From positions 1 through 64,000 of the forward strand of contig LGRX02035424.1 in the NCBI GenBank assembly GCA_001247695.2: 64,000 nucleotides of DNA. Reading direction: 5' to 3'. The stretch comes from Cymbomonas tetramitiformis (taxonomy: Eukaryota > Chlorophyta > Pyramimonadophyceae > Pyramimonadales > Pyramimonadaceae). Numbering within the stretch: position 1 is the first letter of the stretch; each line of letters opens with the position of its first letter. Positions 24,507-35,949 of the stretch are shown in pieces. Made by a program: the position numbers and the translations under genes. Under the pieces are notes generated by a model that was not told the origin of the DNA, did not search any database, and saw only the letters and a program-made list of their open reading frames with translations.

Positions 24507-26174
24507 ATGGACCCAGCGAGTAGGCAACAGCTTAGAGAGCTTCACACGGACATGAAGGACGGCATACTATCACAGTCTGACTACGAAGATCTGAAAAAAA
24601 TCATCCTGGAGACTATCAAAGCGAGATCGAGCACATCAGCTCCTACACCTACTAGTACTCCGCCGGTTTCCAGTATCCATATCCCTGCGATTATGCCGGA
24701 ACGTGGTCAGATTTCTGAAGTGCAAATAACCGCAGAATCTCCTTGTGTTGTTGACCTTGTCGCCGAAGTTTCGGAAGCCCCTCTCGTTGTGTCAAATGGC
24801 ACACTCCCCAGCAAGCGGCAGGCGTCCTTGGTTAGCCATGGTTTCTCACGATATGTGAAAACCAAGGGTGGTGAGACAGTAGCCACAATTACAACCAAAC
24901 CTGTTGTCGCCACTTCGAGGTATAATTGCGACACGTGCCACCGGGGTTTTGGGCACATGCCAGCCCTTGTCTCTCACCGTAAATCCTGCAGTCGAGACTT
25001 GCGCACGGCTGAAGCAACCTCGGCTACTGAAGCCCTCCTTGCACATCGAAAATCCGTTCTAGAAGCCGATCAAGGGCGCCGCGTATATGTATCTCTCCAG
25101 GTTAGAGCGATGCCCACCTCGCCTAGGTTAGAGCGATGCCCACCTCGCCTGTATTGAGAACGTCGAAACTTGTGTGCATATCAAAGTGCAAGTATGCGCT
25201 CTAAATATTTACAATTTATCAGCTGCATCACTCGTGACTTAACTCTCCTCTGTGGGGCCTAATACATCCTCTCTCCGATCGCGTTCGTTTTCTCCAGGTC
25301 AACGGTTCAGATGGATCTGACGGTGCTCCACTGGTTCGCGTCTCCCTGCAACACTCTTATCGCCTTGAGGTGAATATTGGCGTACTACGCCAGGGTAGTG
25401 TTCTCGGTTCGACTATCCGAGAATTCTTGAGAATGAGCCTCATCCTACGCGACGATGCGAAGCTGAGTCCACTCTCTTCGTACAAACCGTTTCGGGGCGA
25501 ACCTGCAAGTTCTGAAACTGCGTGTCAGCTCCGCAAGGGTGGAGCTTTAAAGCGAAAAACGCTACGATAACGAAGAGAAGGCCGACGCCATTCTCTTCCA
25601 CGACGAGTTTGTGGCCAAAGGGCGAACATATGCTGTCGCGCACGCATCTGAGGCCCTTGGCATTCCTTCCGCCAACATATCAACGTGGGCAAACGGTGTG
25701 CGTAGTAGTGATGCCACGCCATGGCGTGACGTGATTTTCCAGGCTTGTGGCGAGAAGAGCGTGAAAAGGCTTAAGGTTTGCGAGAAACCTAAGAACCAGG
25801 ATAGGTATCGACTCATGGAGCAGGACTTGGCAGCAGAGGTGCGTGCTAGACGCGCGAGGGGGCGGAAGGTGGGGCCACGCTTCTTGAGCGTGCGTGCTAA
25901 GCAGCTCGTGAGGCATCACTACCCTCGTGATGAGAAAAACTTTCTAGCGACTTGTTCTTGGCGTCGCAACTTCCTGCGTCGGAATGGCTTCTCCATCCGC
26001 AAGCGAACGCGCAAAAAGTCGGTTTCATATGCTAGTATGGTGCCTGCTTTGCAGACGTGCCTGCAAGGCATATGCAAGCTGGTGTCCTCTGCACCTCGGC
26101 GGCATCCAGTGCAGGTGCGGTGCAGGGGTGGCAGTCCTTGTTTTCCTGTCCTGATACTTAATGTTGGCATGTAG
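24507..26174 (+). CDS. Pogo-like transposase, N-terminal part, with SHOCT-like helix and C2HC finger
   Basis: The likely start is ATG 24507 (MDPASRQQLRELHTDMKDGI, resembling a short SHOCT-type helical hairpin). The frame is open further upstream to 23928, but that part begins in satellite. A Ser/Thr/Pro linker precedes a C-x2-C...H-x3-C finger (YNCDTCHRGF...SHRKSC) near 24925-24992. Likely splice donor after SLQ near 25100, an exon about 25299-25370 (VNGSDGSDGAPLVRVSLQ), then a final exon from about 25545. This carries a psq-like helix-turn-helix (ASEALGIPSANISTWANGV) and a CENP-B-type domain (EVRARRARGRKVGPRF, ATCSWRRNFLRRNGFSIRKR). Pogo-family enzymes then have a DDE catalytic domain; none is seen before the stop, so the gene is truncated. 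Confidence 0.6.
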
Positions 26175-26349
26175 CACGGCTAGGTGGACGGGCTTGCATT
26201 ATAAATTGCATAATCAATGAAAATGGCATTAAGAAGTCGCAAGAAGTTTCAAGAACATGTTAGAAGTTATAAGAAATCACCCGAAGGCAATATTTTATAT
26301 TTTCGATAATTACTGTGGCCACACGGCTGCTATACAAGTCGCAGATGGG

Positions 26350-26940
26350 CCGCGGAGCAGGAAATGCATGTCTCGTGGGCGCGTGAGATATGCAAATGAT
26401 ACGGTGAAGTTATTAGAAGTTGTGAGAAGTATCTAGAAGTTATTACTAGGCATCGAGAAGTGATATTTCACATCGGGTCACATTCACGGGGCGTTGGGGA
26501 GCTAATTTCGTCTGTAAACTGACTGCAAAACAGAAAATGCATGTCTCGCGGGCGCGTGAGATATGCAAATGATACGGTGAAGTTATTAGAAGTTGTGAGA
26601 AGTATCTAGAAGTTATTACTAGGCATCGAGAAGTGATATTTCACATCGGGTCACATTCACGGGGCGTTGGGGAGCTAATTTCGTCTGTAAACTGACTGCA
26701 AAACAGAAAATGCATGTCTCGCGGGCGCGTGAGATATGCAAATGATACGGAGAAGTTATTATAAGTTGTGAGAAGTATTTAGAGGTCATACCTAGGCAAT
26801 GAGAAGCGAAATTTCACAGCGGGTCATATTCACGGGGCGTTGGGGAGCTAATTTCGTCTGTAAAAAGGGCTGCAAAGCAGAAATTGTATATATTGCGGGT
26901 GCGTGAGATATGCAAATGATACGGAGAAGTTATTAGAAGT
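26350..26940. repeat. 173-bp tandem repeat, about 3.4 units
   Basis: Units beginning ATGCATGTCTCG at 26364, 26537 and 26710 (a degenerate fourth near 26885) contain GTGAGATATGCAAATGATAC, AGAAGTTATTAGAAGTTGTG and GGGGCGTTGGGGAGC. The first two are nearly identical. No gene lies between 26180 and 27250. Confidence 0.85.
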
Positions 26941-27250
26941 ATGTACAAGTCATAACAATATACATCGCAACATAACAATATCTACAATATCTACAATATA
27001 TACATATACATAACACTAGAATCTCACAGAAGTGCCAACAACCGCTCATGCTCCCTCAGGGGTAGCATGTGCACATCCCCCCTCTTAACTAGGCGAACAT
27101 CACATGCTAGTACGGCTTCACAAGGAATTAACTCCTATGCTGGTATGGCATTTGGAGTTCTCTACGGCATAGTCAGCTAAACCGTTGCTTCTTAAGGTGC
27201 ATATGAAGACATACGTGTTCATGCTTGCAACCAGGTTCTTCTCGACATCG

Positions 27251-28209
27251 TTAGGTACATTTTGAGCTATCGAATGCCTTGATAGGGGCGGGGTGTCTAA
27301 GGGGTCCAAATGGGCGTTTGTGGGGGGTAAATCGATCGATTTGTATTGTCGTTTCCGCGTGAGATTCTAGTATAGGAGTTAAGCACTTCTTGCTAGTATC
27401 TAAGGTGTATGTATCTCGCACGTTTGGATCCGCCCACTCAAAGTATCTCCCCGAAATCACCGAGTCTCCAGGAGCAAATGTCTGTCTGTAGTCATCACGG
27501 CGGATCCTCCCGCCGACCTCCGTGACACCAGACAGCGCCTTCACCAAGTAGTAGGCATGTGATGCGTCCGTAGGATCCTTCTTCACCGCCATGATGCTAC
27601 CACGCCGCACGGCTACACTCACACCCGCCGCATACTCCTCCACCATGCCGCGAATCCTCACGGCGGCCGCGCCCGTAGCCGGCCGCAACTCCACATCTCT
27701 CCACGCATCCACGTGGGACGTCTCCAAGCATCCCTCCGAGTCCGGAATGGAGCGCACACACTCCGCATAACAATTCACACAATAGCATGTACGCTCACGT
27801 ACCATCAACTTCCCCTCGCCCTCCCCCCCTTTACAGAATGCAAGCGCTGCGTCCCATCCACCGCCTGGTATGCTGCACTAGCATTGTGATCCACCGCATG
27901 CAATCCTCCCGCCTCCTCGTGCAGTGCGTCCTCTGGTACCAAGTAAAAAAACCGTTGATTGAAGCTCGGTCTTGCCTTGGCGTAACTGCTATCCGCACGT
28001 CGGCTCAATCTCTCGCAACAGAACGCATGCAGGTCTGCAGCGCAATTGATGCGGGCATACCACGTGTCACCCTCTGATATGACCGCCACCGCCGCTGCGT
28101 GCTTGACATGCGCCCCCGCCCCATCCTGCTCCCCCTTGGCATGCGCCGTCTCAAAAAAGTTCCGTTGGCAAGGTACACCTAATGACCACTCGTATTTGCT
28201 GTTCGCCAC
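27251..28209 (-). CDS. Transposon-type protein with HAKG-DG-G motif and BAH-like tail
   Basis: The first frame (28209-27805) has YEWSLGVPCQRNFFETAHAK, GEQDGAGAHVK, LHAFCCERL and FFYLVPEDAL. The H-x-K-G-x2-D-G-x-G-x2-V-K pattern resembles a conserved segment (usually HGKG) of repeat-encoded proteins in protists and animals. The second frame (27808-27251) has CYCVNCYAEC, then YYLVKALSGV, GDSVISGRYFEWADPNVRDT, which resembles a BAH-like C-terminal fold. The frames probably join through a tiny intron or frameshift near 27800-27845. The N-terminal part is missing: upstream 28240-28420 is ATATCGAT-rich and may be an element end. Function unknown; a fragmentary transposase is most likely. Confidence 0.5.
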
Positions 28210-28429
28210 ATCTGCAAACCCTGCCGCGCACTTATTTTAATCGATTATCGGCGATATCGATACATATCGCTGTCTGTCGTAAAAAATGTATGCACTTCCC
28301 CATCTATAACCCATAACACCTTGAATGCCGAAGCGAATTGATATCGATTAAATGTGCGCAAAACGGGTATCGATCTATGCTGATATGCCGATATTTTCCG
28401 ATATATAGATATATGTTGCAGCGTAGATG

Positions 28430-29260
28430 AGGTTCTAGCTAGCACAGATGAGGGTGGCCCGCCTATGTTGGCATATCTTCATGGTGGCTTTGACGTTTAC
28501 ATAAGGTAATATGCAGCATTGCACAGCTCAAGGGGTATGCTTGCCATCACTAAACTGTTTTTTTTTTTCAAATGGTCAAGGACTTTGAACTTGAGAGCCC
28601 GCGTTGTTAAGGGGGGTGCACCCGCTACGACGAAAGCTAAAAATGGCGTTTTTGGCGATAAATCGTAATTTTAATGTCGTGATTTGCTAGCGAGACTCGT
28701 CCATGCAGTTCCTACGATTACAAACGTCTCGGATAGATCTTCAACGTACAGTAATCACTCAGTAATAAGAAAACCCGCCAATAAGAAAGTAGCCAGCTTT
28801 TTTGATTTCTTCACAATATTTAACATATAACACTCCATATTTAAGATCTCTATATAAATAAGAAAGTTGCTAGGCTGACCTAAAATTCCTGTTTTCTTAC
28901 AATCGAGTGTTTACTGTATCGCTTTGGGTGAGGTCAACCCTCTGGGTACATAAAATTCCCACAATGCTCATTTGCGCTATAATGTATGTTGGAATATCGG
29001 CACAACCGATACAATGATGGCATGCGGTAGAGCATGCTGCATTCTTTCACCTTGTTGTTCTGCTTCACGTGCATGCTACCTCCTCGCACATTTGGTTAAG
29101 AGTGTCCAGCTCATGTCCCCTCTGCAGAGGCATCGCATGGTGGCGACAGTCTGCCATCACAGAATTCACAGCGGGCACCGTCACATGGTCAATTGAAAAC
29201 TTTTAGGAAGGGGTCGATGGACACGCCGCACAAAGCAAAGCACTCTTTGGTTGCGCGCCA
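28430..29260. other. Intergenic, no gene recognised
   Basis: AT-rich DNA with a T-run at 28556 and no supportable ORF. Nothing repetitive at the scale readable by eye. Confidence 0.5.
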
Positions 29261-29339
29261 CATGTCCACATGTACCTATATAACCATATAACCAAAAAAT
29301 TAACCCCTTGGTCAGCCAATTGGACACAACGACCTAGAC

Positions 29340-30095
29340 GCGTCAGCACAACGCCTACCAGAATCGCGACATTTCCCCATACGAACGAAAACCCTAAAGT
29401 AGTGTGGTTACGGGACCGACCGAAGAAATCCGCGCCTACATCGCTACCCCACAGCCCAAGTTATAGGAGCGCCTACTTAGACAAATCAATGCCGCCGACG
29501 CGCTTGTATTCATGTTCCACCCCAAATACCTTCGGACATTTCAACCCCCCATACGTACGAAACCCCTAAAGTATCGTGGTTACGGACCCGGCCGAAGAAA
29601 TCCGCACCTCCATCGGCGCCTAACTCAAGATACAGGAGTGCCTTATTAGACAAAATCTCTACCGCCGACGCGCCTGCACGCATATCAAGGTCTGGGTAAC
29701 GCTACTAAGGCCAATTTACACAAAAGTTCCGAGCTCCTAGATCACGAGATGTGCACGTTTTAAGTTTACGCTTAATTATGGATAGTATGGTCGGGAAATG
29801 AATGGTATCGACCATAACTTTTTCATAACGTGGTCAATTTGATCCCTGAAGTGCGCAAAATGTTCAGATCGCTTTAGGCGACCGATTTATCAAATAAAAA
29901 TGTTTTTGGAACTTTTTGTAAATTTTGTGTAAATTGGTCTTAGCGTTACCCAGACCTTGATATTCCACCCGCCCAATACGTTTCAGACATCTCAAAACAT
30001 CCCCCCCATACGCGTGAACAAACTTAAATAAAGTATTGTGCTTAAGGAACCGCCCAAAGAAATCCGTACCTCCATTGCTGCCCAACACATAATAT
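29340..30095. repeat. Satellite, unit about 165-180 bp, three copies
   Basis: Units contain CATACG..CGAA, AAAGTA..GTGGTTACG, CGAAGAAATCCG..CC and CCGCCGACGCGC. Copies: about 29370-29520, 29535-29680 and 29965-30095. The second and third are separated only by an inserted miniature element. No coding role. Confidence 0.75.
29685..29960. mobile_element. 276-bp miniature Tc1/mariner-like element with TA duplication
   Basis: The inverted ends begin TCAAGGTCTGGGTAACGCTA on both sides and continue through CCAATTTACACAAAA to AGTTCC, with a short indel between them. A TA lies on each side (29683-29684, 29961-29962). The insertion interrupts a satellite unit cleanly, because the flanking unit sequence resumes at TTCCACCC. 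It encodes nothing. Confidence 0.85.
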
Positions 30096-30356
30096 TTTAG
30101 CGTCCCCAACTCGTCGCATCAAGCAGAGTAAGTCGAGCAAGATTGGAACTTCATCGGGAAGTTAAGTAGCACACGAGAGGTTGCAGCATACCGTGGAACG
30201 CTTAATCCACGAACTAGCTCAATATATGGTGCTGCGCGTTGTAACAGTTTCATTGTTTCCAGTATACGGTAAGCATTAAAAACAGGCGTTTCCGCGATTC
30301 GTGTAGGTTTTCTGGGAGAAAACGGTAGCGAATTTCAGGCGAAAACACGAAAAGAA

Positions 30357-30441
30357 CCAGAGGTTACGAGCTGCTCTTCATTGCTATCCGTCGAGAATCG
30401 CGTGATCGGCCGCGCAGCAGCCGAAGCTCGTAACCTCTGGC
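30357..30441. repeat. Hairpin with 16-bp perfect stem, repeated at 33668-33740
   Basis: CCAGAGGTTACGAGCT pairs with AGCTCGTAACCTCTGG around a loop of about 50 nt. About 50 bp of it (GAGAATCGCG, GATCGGCCGCGCAGC, GCCGAAGCTCGTAACCTCT, CGAGAGTA) recur in direct orientation at about 33668-33740, after the gag-like ORF. This pair could be remnants of terminal direct repeats of one element spanning 30.35-33.74 kb. Confidence 0.6.
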
Positions 30442-30459
30442 TTGCGAGAGTACGATATG

Positions 30460-32400
30460 GGTACCAGCACACGAGCGGGGATTTCGGGGACAGCTGACAT
30501 CGGTCACCAGCGGCGCACAAGGAAAACTAGACAACTTTCAAGTCCACAGGGAAAGTGGGCTATTTTTACGCTTGTGTGACACGATTCCCCGAAAAAAAAA
30601 TGACTGTCCATTTTTTGAGCCGACATAGCCAATTGTAAGGGGTACACGAGTCGAAAGCCGGGTGGAACTCGCGTTGAGTAGCTTCCTAGCGAAAGCCCCT
30701 CACTGTTAGTACTAATCTGATTTCTGCAGATTTGGGTGAATCATCTGTTACGAAGCATCATCAGTACGATGTCAGTCGTTTGAGAGTGAAAGGTTCTTCA
30801 TAATGATAAAAGTGGGTGGGCTGCTTCGTGTCTCTGCCCCTATCGCCCTGGATCACTTGATTCCCGAAGGAATGAGGACCGGATCTCGTTCCGATCACGG
30901 GTCAACACCCGTTGCATCGGAACGAACTGTTTGGGCTCACGTAAGTTTGTCCCGCGCAACCATATGGACAACATACCTCGGTTTGTGGAACGCAACATAA
31001 CTTGGCGCGCTCGAACACCCAAGTTATGGTGCGTTATGGCATCCCGCGATCCGCTTGGCGCCCGGACGAGCTCCGCGGGAACGATGTCCACAATAAGCAA
31101 ATCTGAGGTAAATCAAGTAGACGCGCTGGTCCCAGCGACCTTGATACAATCATACTTATCTACGATATACTAGTTGAGAATTGGAAGAAGAATACGTTCA
31201 TGTATTCTAATTTGTGCACACTCCTTTACCGACCTTAGTTAGGTTAAAAGTCTCACTGTTAACCTTACTAACCCGCCTGCAAAAAATAAGCGTGATTCGA
31301 CTGATGAGATTTATTTGACGACCTACGGCGGTGATCGTCCGGTCAGTGTCACTGTCGAACGAGGCTTTCGAGCCGGTTTCATCATGTTTCTTCTGAAACC
31401 TCAAGCCTCAATCTGAAATCCTCAGCCCACTATGACTATTGTGTCCAACGAATCTCGACATCTCGCGATCATCATCGTGGAGCCATCGAAGCCATTTTTT
31501 CACCAAGTGTTAAGAATCACATGGCATCCCCACTCGTGTGCCGGTGTCACCCAGAGAGTAGGGCTCTGTAGGACGTAGCCGATTAGAAAGTTTCTCTCGG
31601 CGTTCTGGCCACTTTTACTCCGGAACCCGTCACCGGATCAAAATAGCGCGAAAATTACTTAGGGGTTGTAACGCAAATTGAGCTGATGGGCGTCCGGACG
31701 AGCTTCACAATCAACATGTAACGCGACCTGCTGATGTTTTTTCCGACGTTGGTGACCGACACGTCCTTCCTTAGTGCCTAGCCGCTCCTGCTTCCATGGC
31801 ATATGGAATGCTTCCTGCTCTTGCAGACAGTCATGAATGAGGGGAACTGACTCTAGTAGATCGTTCCGAAGGCGTTGCCTTTCTCATCGACGTAAATGTT
31901 TTATTATGTAACGCACCCCTCGAATCGAATCGCGGGTAGCCGCGCGAAGCGCGGCTTGTCTAAGATATCGGGAGTGGGGACGAGAGTAGGTCACTTTCGT
32001 TTGCGTGGCCTCTCTAATACTCTGAACTCTCACAAGTCAGCCCCTCCGGACGCGGCGATTTTCTCCCGATTTTATCATTTTTTTAAATTTCTGTGGAAAT
32101 CCGGAGGTTACGAGTTACGAGCTGTTGATCGCCGACTTTCCTTCCGTCATCAATGATGACCGTCATTCAGGAGACAGATCGTCTGATCTCACTCCCCGGA
32201 TCGAGGAAATGAAGGATCACGACGTGGCTGTTCACCTCCAGCTTCGGAGTCCAAGTGTCGCAGGGTGTCGCTCTTAAGTCGGAAATTGGTGAAAATACTT
32301 CACTTTTCCTACCTGCTGACGATTGCTGCGTCTTTCTCCTTCGTTTCCTAACGCAATTTTTCTTTTGCAAACATGAGTTTCGCAGCAATCGCTTCTAATT
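30460..32400. other. Non-coding interior of the putative 30.35-33.74 kb element
   Basis: No credible coding sequence. A partial echo of the hairpin stem (GGAGGTTACGAG) occurs at 32102. The stretch may be 5' leader or decayed coding sequence of the element. Confidence 0.35.
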
Positions 32401-32409
32401 CTGATTATT

Positions 32410-33431
32410 TTGCGGAGGGCGACCCGCGCCTCCCGCAGCGCACGGGCTCGTCAACCTGACGAGAATTCCGTACCCAACGTGACGCCCGCGCTGAATGCAG
32501 CAACCTCGTCTCCGCGGTTCTCCCCTCCGCGGGAGGAGCCCGCAATCTTTCGCTCCTTGGGTCTTAATGAATCTGAAGACGGTGACGAGGTGGTTGACGG
32601 GGGGGAAAGGTGGTCGCGGGAGAATGTTGAAACGCCGGAGTCACCGTCCGGACCGGCGGCCTTGTTACAAGAGTTGTCATTTGGTGACCAGGCAGCTCCT
32701 GCGCTGGGCGTACCGACTCTCCTCCTCCGGCGAGGAATGTGTTGCAGAGAACGTCCTTGGCGGAGGATGTTGCGGGGGGGGGCAGCCTTTCTCTCCGTCC
32801 GCAGGCGTCCCGTGATGAAATCCACCAGGTGGCGGGAGAGAGGCCGACTATCCCCGACTTGGCTGTGAACGCCTTTAACGGGCTGAACTTTTTCGTGTTG
32901 CCGAGCAAGGACCTCCTGCTGAACCCCTCAATCTTCAAGTCCGAACACCTTCGGAAAATCTGTGCCAAGGTCCCCGGTCTGGAAGTCACGAACAGCCAGT
33001 CCAGAGCCACTATGGTGAAGAATCTGGAAAGTTTCCGCGAGGTGCTCGAGAAGTCCCATACGGCCCCGACGGGGGATACGGCTCAACCTGTGGTGCTGAC
33101 CCCGCGTGCTGATCTGAGCGCGGGGGGGCCGGTCCCCCCGCCAATGGGGGACGTCCCGACCGACTTGGTGTCCCGGGAATCGGGACAGCAAACTCCCCCC
33201 GTCGTCCCTGTTACGGAAGGCACGGGTCCCCGGCGGCCCCCGTCCCCGTTGCACGTCCGGCCGGGAGCCTCACCGACCCCGACGTACCCGCTGGGGTTCG
33301 GCCCGTACGTGGACCCGAATGCGGTGCCAAGCCCGGAGCAAGGACTTTTCTCTGGTCTTAATCCTCCCGCAAGCCAAGTCCAAGAACCTCTTCAACCAGC
33401 CCAGGTAGCTAGCCCGAGCACTCCCGCTTGA
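32410..33431 (+). pseudogene. Gag-like or ORF1-like protein with a frame break
   Basis: The first frame (32410-32868) encodes a Ser/Arg/Glu-rich N-terminus (ATSSPRFSPPREEP, LGLNESEDGDEVVDGGE). A second frame, open from 32688 to the stop at 33431, encodes SRDEIHQVAGERPTIPDLAV, FVLPSKDLLLNP, then a SAP-like helical segment (SEHLRKICAKVPGLEV, RATMVKNLESFREVLEK) and a long Pro-rich tail. The two frames overlap between 32688 and 32868, so a one-base shift or small intron there would join them. The helical core with Pro-rich ends suits a transposon structural protein; no family recognised and no polymerase follows. Confidence 0.4.
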
Positions 33432-33739
33432 CCTCTCCTTTCCTTTAAAATTTGAATTCCCTTCGGTTAGTCTGCTAGGGCCTTCTTTCTTCCCGGTAGC
33501 TTGAAAAAACTTAATCAGCCTGTACAACCCGTTTCACTAATTAGGAATTCCTTCCCCTCCTTTAAGTCAACGGGAGCGGATCGGACAAGGTGACTGGGCG
33601 GTCATCCGATTTACGGGGAATCCGCAGGATCAACAGTACCTGTATCACTGCTTTCCGTTACTTTCTGTCGAGAATCGCGCGATCGGCCGCGCAGCGGCCG
33701 AAGCTCGTAACCTCTCTCTCGTCTCTGGCTCGCGAGAGT

Positions 33740-34700
33740 AACAGTAAGTGTAACACCTCTCTAACCCTGCTCTCTAACTGTAACTCGCCTTTAGCGTCTC
33801 ACGTCAGGCGAGGGTTCTATTCACCGCCTCAAATTATTGATGATGATGATAATAGATATGCCACAAGATAAAGAGGAGACGGGAGGTGTAATCGCGCGAG
33901 GGTATTGTGTCCACCATCATTTTGAAACTGTAACTGTTCAAGGCACTTCCTCTTCGATAATGCTGCAGCTCACTTTCACTGCACTTCATCCCACCCAACA
34001 GACGCACTGAAAAACTCTCATAACACGCACGAGCGTTCCTATGGCACGCGAGCGAATCTCCACGGTTCTCGATAACGATCGCACATATCTCATCGTTGCT
34101 ATTTCGGAAACTGAAGGCTGTGCGTGGTTCTTCCATTTTCGTTGACATGGCTCCCATCGCTTGCGCGAGACGCATAACTGCAGGCGACTCTTGCGTTCGT
34201 TGGAGTTTTTGCTTGAGATTGCTCTTGGGAAGCCTGCCCCTCGAAGGTCACGCTGGGCGCGGCCAAGGTGAGGCGATGCACTCATGTCCTCCTGCAGAAT
34301 TGCAGCCGCTACGTCCATACGGTCTAGAGGTTAATCTTGGAGGCGGAGTAAACACCGCCTGTTTGCGCACGTTATTCCGCTAGACGAGCTTGCGGCTTGG
34401 TTTTCGCACCCTAAGGTTGCAGCGTGTACGCTTGCAAAACCACGTCACGGTGTCTCACCCGGAACGGCTGCTCACAGCCGTCTCCTGAGGCTGCCTGGAT
34501 CTTCGCCATAACGAATTCGCGCAGCCTTGATGTTATGGAAGCTGGTAGGGGACTCTTGTGAAAGCCTCTCGCATGCCACGCAGGTCCCATGAGGTCCCAC
34601 GAACTTTGGCGAACCCTGCTAGAATTCTTGCAAACTGCCTGCAAGTGCTGTACAGAACTTTGCAACTGTCGTAAGGGTTGCGGACAGATTGCTGATTTGA
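33740..34700. other. No gene recognised, possible upstream exons of the next gene
   Basis: Short frames on both strands lack family resemblance. The membrane-protein gene that follows should have a signal peptide exon, which may lie here but cannot be identified. Confidence 0.3.
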
Positions 34701-34703
34701 AAG

Positions 34704-35170
34704 CTAAGGGATGCAAGGTGCATTGGGGCCACAGAGACTGGCTCCCCTGGTGCCTCTCACCACACCCCGAGCATCCTGAAAGCGCCCCCTGCAACCCGGG
34801 ACTTCGCCGCAGCTGGCGTTGCGGACTACATCGATTTCAACGCTATGTCTAACTCCATGAATCGTAGGCTACTGACAGGACAAGGCACTTTCATGAAGAC
34901 AACAGGGGAGCAATCGTCTTGCGAGGAGTTGGGGTCGGGATGTGTCGCCATCGCAAGTAAATCTGAATGTAAAGATGCTGGAAAGGAGCTAGATATCAAA
35001 TCCGGCGTGTGGGACGAAACGGAAGATGGGTGGCCACCGGGCTGCTGGGTCACCTTGTCCGGCCAAGTGTGGTTTAATGATCTAGACACTAATTGCGGTT
35101 GCGTGGGCGGCGGTGATTGCAACGAAATAAGCTACTGCATATGTAGATGCGCGTCAGGCAAGCCCCATTT
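34704..35170 (+). CDS. Membrane glycoprotein gene, Cys-rich extracellular exon
   Basis: An open frame from about 34704 reads ATRDFAAAGVADYIDFNAMS then a compact Cys-rich domain: SCEELGSGCVAIASKSECKD, AGKELDI, GWPPGCWVTLSGQVWFN, then CGCVGGGDCNEISYCICRC. Domains with this spacing (C, EC..A, PPGC, VWFN, paired Cys at the end) are common in secreted and surface proteins of several algal lineages. Ligand unknown. The frame stops at 35186; a splice donor is expected just before. The next coding block is the Thr/Pro stalk after an intron filled with two minisatellites. Linkage of these blocks into one gene is inferred from order, strand and domain logic. Confidence 0.5.
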
Positions 35171-35239
35171 TCTCACTTTGAGGTGAATTGTTGTTGCGCT
35201 TGTGATTATTGGGAGCTCCTGGCCACACAAGTCGCGTTT

Positions 35240-35830
35240 CCTGGATTCAGACCCCCCATAGACGGCTCCTATCCCACCCACCATCGGGCCTCTCCTGGCA
35301 TCAGGCCCTCCAGAGACGGTTTCTTTGCACCCCCCACTCGGGGCCTCTCCTGGCATCAGACCCCCATAAACGGCTTTTTACCCCCTCCCTTCGGGGCTCT
35401 CCAACATCAGACCCCCAGAGACGGCTTCTCTCCCCCTCGCCCTCGGGGCCTCTACTGGCATCCGACCCTCCAGAAACGGCTTCGTTTGCCCCCCATCTTG
35501 GGTGTTCGCTAGTGCCATAACAGCTTCTTGGTATCGGAGGCTCTATCGACTCCTGAGGGGCTGCCGATACGTTGTCACCACGAGCCCCCCTACGGGGGTG
35601 AGTGATATCGGAAGCTCCTGGGGGTGAGTGATACCGGAAGCTCCTGGGTGAGTGATATCGGAAGCTCCTGGGGGTGAGTGATATCGGAAGCTCCTGGGGT
35701 GAGTGATACCGGAAGCTCCTGGGGTGAGTGATACCGGAAGCTCCTGGGGGTGAGTGATATCGGAAGCTCCTGGGGGTGAGTGACATCGGAAGCTCCTGGG
35801 GGTGAGTGATATCGGAAGCTCCTGTGCCCA
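35240..35830. repeat. Two adjacent minisatellites (about 58 bp and 27 bp units)
   Basis: 35240-35500: about five units of GGGGCCTCTCCTGGCATCAG, ACCC..AGACGGCTTC. 35600-35825: about nine units of GGAAGCTCCTGGGGGTGAG / TGATATC. Both lie in the presumed first visible intron. They generate repetitive spurious minus-strand ORFs. Confidence 0.9.
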
Positions 35831-35949
35831 AACTCGAAGGGAGTGTCGTTCTTCTTCCTGTTGGGTTTATGGATGCTGCCCGGTGCCCCTTTCGGGCTCG
35901 TGCCGGATTTGCTGCTCACCTTTTGGTATGTGCGATGTTTGCTGCTTTG

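Noticed and set aside
30110..30245. Possible 5S rRNA gene (GGGAAGTTAAGTAGC, GGTGCTGCG)
   Set aside because: Only short resemblance; the other internal control boxes and terminal stem are absent.
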